Source: Rhodoluna limnophila (GTDB taxonomy: Bacteria > Actinomycetota > Actinomycetes > Actinomycetales > Microbacteriaceae). From it: a DNA stretch of 6,064 nt. Positions 1-5,509 of this stretch are shown piece after piece. How positions within the stretch are numbered: the stretch's first letter is position 1; every line of letters starts with the position of its first letter. The position numbers and the translations under genes were made by a program. The stretch is taken from NCBI GenBank assembly GCA_943326655.2, contig CALPUC020000056.1:1-6064 (forward strand), given 5' to 3'. A model generated the notes under the pieces. The model saw only the letters and a list, made by a program, of their open reading frames with translations. It searched no databases and was not told where the DNA came from.

Positions 1-243
1 ACCTCGGGTTTTGGCAACCGAGAGATCAAACCGCGCACCGAATGGAAGGGCGCAATCTCTTCTGTTCGTAACAACGAGGGCATGCAACTGGCAGTTGGCG
101 ACCAGATTGAACACGACGATTTTGGTGTCGGAAAAGTGATTGCGGTTTCTGGTGAAGGAGCCCGTCAAACCGCGGAAATCAACTTCGGTTCGGCGGGAAA
201 GAAACGCCTGCTGGTGAAAGTCGCACCAATCAAAAAGCTCTAG
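1..243 (+). CDS. pcrA: ATP-dependent DNA helicase PcrA/UvrD1, C-terminal 80 residues (5' partial)
   Basis: Frame 1 is open from the window edge to a TAG at 241-243. The 80 visible residues match the C-terminal end of actinobacterial PcrA/UvrD1. A variable linker (residues 1-32) leads into a compact domain, starting VGDQIEHDDFGVGKV and continuing with GEGAR, INFGSAGKKRLL and the end APIKKL. This is the Tudor-like domain that, in UvrD/PcrA proteins, contacts RNA polymerase and couples the superfamily 1A helicase to transcription-coupled repair. The helicase motifs and ATPase core lie upstream of the window, so catalytic integrity cannot be judged. Its position ahead of sucCD matches uvrD1 in mycobacteria. 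The assignment rests on the conserved tail alone; a related protein with the same tail domain is possible but less likely in this gene order. Confidence 0.88.
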   Translation, partial: TSGFGNREIKPRTEWKGAISSVRNNEGMQLAVGDQIEHDDFGVGKVIAVSGEGARQTAEINFGSAGKKRLLVKVAPIKKL

Positions 244-270
244 CCGTTGTTTGGGAGATAGGTTGTAGAC

Positions 271-2043
271 ATGGTCAAAAACCGATTGATTCGGGCAACC
301 GCAACGTTGACGCTGCTTATTGTCGCTTTCTTCTCACACCCGCTCGCCGCCAACGCCAATGTAGAAGACTTTGAGTTCGAGTCGATGCACGCCGATTACT
401 CACTCTCGCTTGGCGAGCACAACATTCCGCAACTTAAAGTAACCGAAACCCTGGTCGCAGTTTTTCCTGAGACCGATCAGAACCGGGGCATCCGCAGGCT
501 CATTCCGGACGGTTATCAGGGGCATTCGTTGGGCACCGAAGTCGTGTCGGTTGTAGATGAAAACGGTCTGGCGCGCGACTTCAGCATTGAATCGGTCGAT
601 GGTTTTTCTGAGGTCGTTTCGAAATTCCCCGACGATCGCTATGTCCATGGTCGTCAGACCTACGTCATCACGTACACCCAGAAATGGGTGATCCGCGACT
701 TCGAAGACACCTCGGAGTTCTACTGGGATGTTAACGGCACCGGATGGGGCCAGCCATTCGGTCAGGTATCAGCCACGGTGACAATGTCACCTGTGCTCTC
801 TCAGCTTCTACAGACCGATGGCATCTCCTGCTATGCCGGGCCACAGGGTTCCAAACAAGTCTGCGATGAACAAAGCTGGAGTCAGGCGGCACCATCGAGT
901 AGCACAGTCAGTTTCTCCAGCGAGAATCTCGCCCCGGGCGAAACCCTTACGATTGACCTGCCATTCAGCAAAGGTCTAATCAACACTGGCGACGTTTCGC
1001 AGGTCACGGGTTCTCCCCAATACCTGCTGTTCTGGTTCTTCTTCGCCGGCATCCTGGCGATGTTGGTCTGGGGTCTCTGGTATCGCATCGTCGTTCTAGG
1101 CGGCCGTCGCATGCGCAAATTTGTGACGGTGCAATATGCTGGCCCTTCGGCTCCTACGATGGGTGTGGTCGGCAGCATAATCGGTGGCAATCGCTGGCAG
1201 GCGGCCCTGATTGTGCAGGCAGTGGTCCTCGGCTATCTGACCATCGCCGTTGACAAAGATGAACGCTGGATTCTTGCGCGAACCGACAAGTTGGTTCAGA
1301 ACGAAGAACTGAAAGGGTTACTCGACGGACTATTCGCCGATGGTCGCCAGAGCGTCGTCATGGGGTCAAACATCGACGAGGCCGAGTCGATTCGAATCGT
1401 GAATGTATTCAACAACCTTTCGATGCAAGCGGCAAAGCAGGCCCTCGACCTGGGTTACTACTCGCACTTCGCCGTTAAGACTTCTTTCCGCGGCTGGCTA
1501 GTTATTCTTGCTGCCACGGTTGGGATGGTTTGGGTTTCCGTTTCCTTGGACGAGGTGGTTGATGCTGGCTTCACAGCGTTGTCGATTCTCTTTGGACTGT
1601 TGGCGAGTACCATGCACTTCGCGATTCTTGTTTCGAAGCGACTTCCAACAAGGGCTGGAATCGATCTAAAGGCTCACCTCGAAGGACTAAGGGATTACAT
1701 CAGCTTGGCCGAAAAAGATCGGTTAGCGTTTCTTCAATCACCAAAGGGTGCTTTGCGAAAGCGCGGCGAACTCGGCCAGGAAGAAATTCTGCATCTCTAC
1801 GAGGACGTCTTGCCATGGGCTGTGTTGCTCGGGCTTGAAGACGAGTGGGGCAAAGTGCTAACCACCTACTCCAACGAGACCAACCAACCTTCCTGGATTC
1901 CCATTGCCACAATCAGTAGCTTCAACCTATCTGGCCTGAACACTGCCATCTCCCAAAGCATGGCCGTTGGTGCCGAGAGCGGCAGCAGCGGAGGAGGCTC
2001 TTCCGGTGGCGGTGGCGGTGGCGGTGGCGGAAGCGGCGTTTAG
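271..2043 (+). CDS. DUF2207 domain-containing exported membrane protein
   Basis: This 590-residue protein has the full DUF2207 (YciQ-like) layout; its function is unknown. An N-terminal signal peptide (basic MVKNRLIR, hydrophobic 11-22, probable cleavage after ANA at 28-30) precedes an extracytoplasmic domain of about 220 residues. That domain carries the family motif YWDVNGTGWG (151-160) and two cysteines, C187 and C198, which could form a disulfide. A transmembrane helix spans about 251-276 and is followed by GGRRMRKF, so positive-inside logic puts 277-406 in the cytoplasm. Two more helices lie at about 407-426 and 432-455. The C-terminal part has the family pattern DYISLAEKDRL (475-485) and LPWAVLLGLEDEW (514-526), then a Gly/Ser tail from 570. 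The ATG at 271 is chosen because it gives a complete signal peptide; GGGAG at 253-257 is a possible ribosome site, 13 bases away. It lies 27 bases after pcrA and may be co-transcribed with it. Family call is firm; role and partners are not known. Confidence 0.9.
   Translation: MVKNRLIRATATLTLLIVAFFSHPLAANANVEDFEFESMHADYSLSLGEHNIPQLKVTETLVAVFPETDQNRGIRRLIPDGYQGHSLGTEVVSVVDENGLARDFSIESVDGFSEVVSKFPDDRYVHGRQTYVITYTQKWVIRDFEDTSEFYWDVNGTGWGQPFGQVSATVTMSPVLSQLLQTDGISCYAGPQGSKQVCDEQSWSQAAPSSSTVSFSSENLAPGETLTIDLPFSKGLINTGDVSQVTGSPQYLLFWFFFAGILAMLVWGLWYRIVVLGGRRMRKFVTVQYAGPSAPTMGVVGSIIGGNRWQAALIVQAVVLGYLTIAVDKDERWILARTDKLVQNEELKGLLDGLFADGRQSVVMGSNIDEAESIRIVNVFNNLSMQAAKQALDLGYYSHFAVKTSFRGWLVILAATVGMVWVSVSLDEVVDAGFTALSILFGLLASTMHFAILVSKRLPTRAGIDLKAHLEGLRDYISLAEKDRLAFLQSPKGALRKRGELGQEEILHLYEDVLPWAVLLGLEDEWGKVLTTYSNETNQPSWIPIATISSFNLSGLNTAISQSMAVGAESGSSGGGSSGGGGGGGGGSGV
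2005..2030 (+). repeat. GGTGGC hexamer tandem repeat encoding the poly-glycine tail
   Basis: Four perfect GGTGGC units (2005-2028) plus a partial fifth encode a glycine run near the C terminus of the DUF2207 protein. The unit is six bases, so gain or loss of units keeps the reading frame. Glycine-rich low-complexity tails are common in this family. The tract is a plausible site of replication slippage, which is inference. Confidence 0.9.
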
Positions 2044-2076
2044 CCGATATCCGTAATTTTCTAAGCCCAAGGGTTG

Positions 2077-2082
2077 TAAACT
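2077..2082 (+). promoter_or_regulatory. candidate -10 element upstream of sucC
   Basis: TAAACT fits the actinobacterial TAnnnT pattern for a -10 hexamer and sits in the only sizeable gap of the window, where a promoter for the sucCD unit would be expected. Transcription would begin near 2089, giving a leader of roughly 57 bases. No convincing -35 hexamer is seen at the usual distance. A second reading, TTGTAA (2074-2079) as a -35 with CTTTAT (2098-2103) as a -10, matches consensus less well. No terminator hairpin with a T run was found between 2044 and 2145. Confidence 0.35.
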
Positions 2083-2122
2083 GGAGGGGTTGAAGGCCTT
2101 TATCTCGGCTTATTCGCCCCCA

Positions 2123-2148
2123 AATCACATTGAAATGGAATCACATTG
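2123..2148 (+). repeat. 10-bp direct repeat overlapping the sucC start codon
   Basis: AATCACATTG occurs at 2123-2132 and again, identically, at 2139-2148, separated by AAATGG. The last three bases of the second copy are the TTG start codon of sucC. It could be a small local duplication or a binding site near the ribosome entry region. Nothing in the sequence decides between these or rules out chance. Confidence 0.85.
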
Positions 2149-3306
2149 GATCTTTTTGAATACCAAGCGCGCGACATTTTTGAAAAGCACGGTGTTCCTG
2201 TGCTACAAGGTCTAACCGCAGACACACCGGAAGAAGCCGAAGCTGCGGCAGCCAAAATTGGCGGAACCGTTGTGGTTAAGGCGCAGGTTAAGGCTGGAGG
2301 CCGAGGCAAAGCCGGCGGTGTGAAGGTAGTTCACAACCCACAGCAGGCCAAAGAGGCAGCCGAGGCGATTCTTCGTCTGGTAATCAAGGACCTTCCGGTG
2401 AAGCGCGTGATGATTGCCGAAGGCGCAAAGATTGCCCGCGAGTTTTACTTCTCGGTGCTACTTGACCGCTCGAACCGCACTTTCCTATCGCTCTGTAGCG
2501 TTGAGGGCGGAATGGACATCGAGCAGCTTGCTGAAGAGCGCCCGGAGGCACTAGCCAAGGTAGCCGTTGACGCGGTTACCGGTATCGATTTGAACAAGGC
2601 ACTGGCAATTGCCAAGGCCGGTGGCTTCGACGAAGCAACCGCTGCCAAGGTGGCACCGGTTCTAGTGAAGCTTTACGAAGTGTTTGTAAAAGAAGACGCA
2701 ACCCTGGTTGAGGTCAACCCGCTGGTTGAAACCGAAGATGGCCGAATTCTTGCACTCGACGGCAAGGTGACGTTGGACGACAACGCCGAGTTCCGTCACA
2801 CCGACCGCGAAGAAATGGAACGCGACGCACTTGACCCACTTGAGGCGAAGGCCAAGGCTTGGGATCTGAACTACGTGAAGCTAGACGGCGAAGTTGGAAT
2901 CATCGGAAACGGTGCTGGCTTGGTTATGTCAACTTTGGACGTAGTTGCCTACGCGGGTGAAAAGCACGGCGGCGTTCGCCCAGCAAACTTCCTAGACATC
3001 GGTGGTGGTGCCTCGGCTGAGGTAATGGCCAACGGTCTCGATGTAATTCTTGGCGACAAGCAGGTGAAGAGCGTATTCGTAAACGTCTTCGGTGGAATCA
3101 CCGCCTGCGACGCAGTTGCCAACGGAATCGTTGGAGCGCTCGAGAAGTTGGGCTCCGCCGCAACCAAGCCTCTGGTAGTTCGCCTCGATGGCAACAATGT
3201 GGCCGTTGGTCGTCGCATTTTGGCAGAAGCCAACCACCCGCTAGTTACCGTGGTTGCAACCATGGACGAGGCCGCCGACAAAGCCGCCGAACTGGCCAAC
3301 CGATAG
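2146..3306 (+). CDS. sucC: Succinyl-CoA synthetase (ADP/GDP-forming) subunit beta
   Basis: SucC is the beta subunit of succinyl-CoA synthetase, which interconverts succinyl-CoA + NDP + Pi and succinate + NTP + CoA in the TCA cycle; it binds the nucleotide and succinate. The 386 residues are close to the 388 of E. coli SucC. The ATP-grasp part begins MDLFEYQARDIFEKHGVPVL, with K46-region VVVKAQVKAGGRGKAGG (42-58) for nucleotide binding. N191 (EVNPL) and D205 (LALDGK) correspond to the Mg2+ ligands. The C-terminal ligase domain shows GNGAGLVMSTLD (254-265), DIGGGAS (284-290) and NVFGGITACD (313-322). The start is TTG at 2146: the frame has a TGA at 2131-2133 and no other start codon between, and this start restores the usual MDLFEYQ N terminus. 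GGAA at 2137-2140 is a modest ribosome site. Nucleotide preference (ATP or GTP) is not assigned. sucD follows 21 bases later. Confidence 0.98.
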   Translation: MDLFEYQARDIFEKHGVPVLQGLTADTPEEAEAAAAKIGGTVVVKAQVKAGGRGKAGGVKVVHNPQQAKEAAEAILRLVIKDLPVKRVMIAEGAKIAREFYFSVLLDRSNRTFLSLCSVEGGMDIEQLAEERPEALAKVAVDAVTGIDLNKALAIAKAGGFDEATAAKVAPVLVKLYEVFVKEDATLVEVNPLVETEDGRILALDGKVTLDDNAEFRHTDREEMERDALDPLEAKAKAWDLNYVKLDGEVGIIGNGAGLVMSTLDVVAYAGEKHGGVRPANFLDIGGGASAEVMANGLDVILGDKQVKSVFVNVFGGITACDAVANGIVGALEKLGSAATKPLVVRLDGNNVAVGRRILAEANHPLVTVVATMDEAADKAAELANR

Positions 3307-3327
3307 AAACTTTTAAGGACTAAACAA

Positions 3328-4215
3328 ATGGCTATTTTTCTAGACGAAAACTCAAAGATCATCGTTCAGGGCATGACCGGTAGCGAAGGTATGAAGCACA
3401 CCGGTCGCATGCTAAAAGGTGGATCGAACATCGTTGGTGGCGTGAACCCGCGCAAGGCTGGCGAAACCGTTGAAGTTGAAGGCAAGACCCTTCCAATCTT
3501 CGGAACCGTTGCCGAGGCTATGGCCGCAACCGGCGCAAACGTTTCGGTGGCCTTCGTTCCTCCAGCCTTCTCGAAGGCTGCGGCGGTTGAGGCAATCGAC
3601 GCTGAGATTCCACTACTCGTGGTAATCACCGAAGGCATCCCGGTACACGACTCGGCAAGCTTCTGGGCATACAACGTTTCGAAGGGTGCGAAGACTCGCA
3701 TCATCGGCCCAAACTGCCCCGGCATCATTAGCCCGGGAAAGTCGAACGCGGGAATCACCCCTTCAGACATCACCGGCTTTGGCCCGATCGGTCTAGTTTC
3801 CAAGTCAGGCACCCTGACCTACCAGATGATGTACGAGCTTCGTGACATCGGTATGTCAACTGCCATCGGTATCGGTGGAGACCCGGTTATTGGAACCACC
3901 CACATCGATGCACTGGCGGCTTTCCAGGCTGACCCTGAAACCAAGGCAATCGTGCTAATTGGTGAAATCGGTGGCGACTCGGAAGAGAAGGCTGCCGCTT
4001 ACATCAAGGACAACGTGACCAAGCCGGTTGTTGCCTACGTTGCCGGATTCACCGCGCCGGAAGGTAAGACCATGGGTCACGCCGGAGCAATCGTGTCTGG
4101 TTCCGCCGGAACCGCGCAGGCAAAAAAGGAAGCTTTCGAAGCAGTTGGTGTGAAAGTTGGCAAGACTCCGAGCGAGACCGCTGCCCTGATGCGCGAAGTA
4201 ATCGCAAGCCTCTAA
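3328..4215 (+). CDS. sucD: Succinyl-CoA synthetase (ADP/GDP-forming) subunit alpha
   Basis: SucD is the alpha subunit of succinyl-CoA synthetase; it binds CoA and carries the histidine that is phosphorylated during the reaction. The protein is 295 residues, full length for the family. The Rossmann-type CoA-binding domain has VQGMTGSEGMKHT (13-25) and PFxF-like VAFVPPAFS (74-82). GPNCPGIISPG (127-137) and SKSGTLTYQ (158-166) follow, then GIGGDPVIGTTHID (181-194) and GEIGGDSEE (212-220). The phosphorylated residue is H251 in TMGHAGAI (248-255). The ATG at 3328 has a good ribosome site, AAGGA at 3315-3319, eight bases upstream, making it the clearest initiation signal in the window. It pairs with SucC as an alpha/beta unit and is surely co-transcribed with sucC. 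No key residue is missing. Confidence 0.98.
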   Translation: MAIFLDENSKIIVQGMTGSEGMKHTGRMLKGGSNIVGGVNPRKAGETVEVEGKTLPIFGTVAEAMAATGANVSVAFVPPAFSKAAAVEAIDAEIPLLVVITEGIPVHDSASFWAYNVSKGAKTRIIGPNCPGIISPGKSNAGITPSDITGFGPIGLVSKSGTLTYQMMYELRDIGMSTAIGIGGDPVIGTTHIDALAAFQADPETKAIVLIGEIGGDSEEKAAAYIKDNVTKPVVAYVAGFTAPEGKTMGHAGAIVSGSAGTAQAKKEAFEAVGVKVGKTPSETAALMREVIASL

Positions 4216-4219
4216 GCCC

Positions 4220-5494
4220 TTGGCAAAACCAGCAAGCGACGGCACCCGCGGAGTAACCCTCCTAATTGGAGGGCTAGACGCCATCGTGGTAGCTGGCTCG
4301 GTACTGGTGTTTTTGGTTGCCGGAACCACTCTCAGCTGGTGGCTAGATTCTGGAATGACTACCGATTGGGTTTCGTCTTTCCGTATCGCTGGCGATATTT
4401 GGTTTGCGGCGCACGGCGTTGGGCTCAATTTTGCAGCCAGCGAACTCGGCACCTTGAGTATCCCAGCATTCGTGTTTTCGGCTCTTCCTCTCGGCTCTGC
4501 TCTCCTGATTTTTAGTCTTGGTTGGCGCGGCGGAATTCGTCTATACGGGTCCGCTGATCTTTGGCCAGGCTGGCTCGGCGCTCTTCTCGTTTACGGGGGA
4601 TTCTCGGCACTTGTTCTAGCGCTTTCAGCAACTGAGCAACTAAGCGCAAATCCGGTTGCCGCCTACTTTCTGCCTTCCCTGCTCTATTTATCGGGTGTGG
4701 TCTCGGGTTCGTTATTTGGGTCTCTTCCACACAGTGCTATAAAGCTCAATCTGGCGAGCGAACGTGTTGCCGGCCGCGTGTGGCTGGAGAGCTTGAACAG
4801 CAAAGTTCACTGGGTGGTTCGCTCCCTAGCATCGCCAGCTCTTCGCGCAGGAACAGGTTTTGTATTCGCTCTGCAGGCAGTGTCGGCAGTCGTCCTAGCG
4901 GTGTTGGTTGCTGTGAACTGGCTTGGTGTGATTCAACTTTACGAGCAGCTGCAGGGCGGAGTTTTCGGTGGGCTTGGCTCTACTCTCCTGCAGTTGGCCT
5001 TCCTGCCAAACCTCACATTTTTCGTTAGCACCTGGCTCACCGGAGTTGGCTTTGCCATTGGCACCGCCTCAAGTGTTAGCCCGCTCGGCACGGCATTAGG
5101 GCCAATCCCAACCGTTCCAGTTTTCGCCACGATACCGGCAGGGGAATCGGCAGTGGGCATGCTGATTCTCGTGCTACCCGCGCTGATTGCGCTTCTGGCA
5201 ACGGTAGCTGTAAAAAAACACACCGGGGAGGCTCGGCACAATTTTGCCACCCCGCTGAGCTCTTCCATAGCGATGGGTCTTTCCATCGGTTTTGTAGCTG
5301 CCGCCGAAATGGCTTTGCTGGCTCTAATCACTCGACTTTCAATTGGGCCCGGTCGGATGCAAGATGTCGGAGCCGATCCGTTATGGGTATTCGTTTGGAT
5401 TTTTCTAGAGGTCGCACCAGTTGCTTTTGCTGCTTCGTTCTATGCCGCCAAACCGGCAGCCCCCAGCCCAATTCCTGAGCACCTGAAAAGGTAA
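4220..5494 (+). CDS. DUF6350 family polytopic membrane protein (PerM-like)
   Basis: This 424-residue, strongly hydrophobic protein has about nine likely membrane segments (near 12-34, 84-101, 117-138, 147-168, 210-234, 254-282, 310-331, 348-372 and 387-410). Family signatures are WFAAHGVGL (61-69) and a glycine/serine/proline-rich stretch at 262-305, with LPNLTFF, GVGFAIGTASSVSPLG and LGPIPTVP. Together with its place between sucD and purN this identifies DUF6350, the family of M. tuberculosis PerM (Rv0955), which has been linked to cell division and persistence. Biochemical activity is not known. The TTG at 4220 is four bases after the sucD stop, with no Shine-Dalgarno sequence, suggesting translational coupling. 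An in-frame stop at 4199-4201 and no other start codon before 4220 bar an earlier start. An alternative is GTG at 4286, with GGAGGG at 4268-4273, but it would clip the first membrane segment. Family call confident, exact start less so. Confidence 0.9.
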   Translation: MAKPASDGTRGVTLLIGGLDAIVVAGSVLVFLVAGTTLSWWLDSGMTTDWVSSFRIAGDIWFAAHGVGLNFAASELGTLSIPAFVFSALPLGSALLIFSLGWRGGIRLYGSADLWPGWLGALLVYGGFSALVLALSATEQLSANPVAAYFLPSLLYLSGVVSGSLFGSLPHSAIKLNLASERVAGRVWLESLNSKVHWVVRSLASPALRAGTGFVFALQAVSAVVLAVLVAVNWLGVIQLYEQLQGGVFGGLGSTLLQLAFLPNLTFFVSTWLTGVGFAIGTASSVSPLGTALGPIPTVPVFATIPAGESAVGMLILVLPALIALLATVAVKKHTGEARHNFATPLSSSIAMGLSIGFVAAAEMALLALITRLSIGPGRMQDVGADPLWVFVWIFLEVAPVAFAASFYAAKPAAPSPIPEHLKR

Positions 5495-5509
5495 ACTTTA
5501 GAGGTGATC
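5492..5509 (+). promoter_or_regulatory. -10-like hexamer and strong Shine-Dalgarno match before or at the purN start
   Basis: TAAACT at 5492-5497 overlaps the stop codon of the preceding gene and fits the TAnnnT -10 pattern; no -35 is seen. Immediately after it, GAGGTGATC (5501-5509) is a nine-base match to the sequence complementary to the 16S rRNA tail. That match contains the GTG at 5504 and lies just before a second in-frame GTG at 5516. Whether the region acts as a promoter, a ribosome site or both is undecided; the ribosome-site match is the stronger reading. Confidence 0.4.

Noticed and set aside
2044..2122. Possible intrinsic terminator or riboswitch after the DUF2207 gene
   Set aside because: The short complementary pieces (AGCCC/GGGTT with a 2-base loop, the palindrome AAGGCCTT) give no stable hairpin followed by a T run, and no riboswitch core was recognised.
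2090..2233. Short upstream ORF from TTG 2090, overlapping the start of sucC
   Set aside because: GGAGGGG directly abuts the TTG, leaving no spacing for initiation, and the peptide shows no recognisable feature. Only its internal ATG at 2135 is kept, as a finding.
2949..3362. 137-codon open frame on the - strand inside sucC
   Set aside because: It is a Ser/Thr/Ala-rich shadow of the conserved sucC reading frame.
3366..3812. 148-codon open frame on the - strand inside sucD
   Set aside because: It lies wholly opposite the well-conserved sucD and its protein is low-complexity Pro/Ala/Ser with no recognisable motif; it is explained by sucD codon bias.
3955..4452. 165-codon open frame on the - strand across the sucD/DUF6350 junction
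   Set aside because: It is antisense to two real genes, has no family resemblance and no clear ribosome site of its own.
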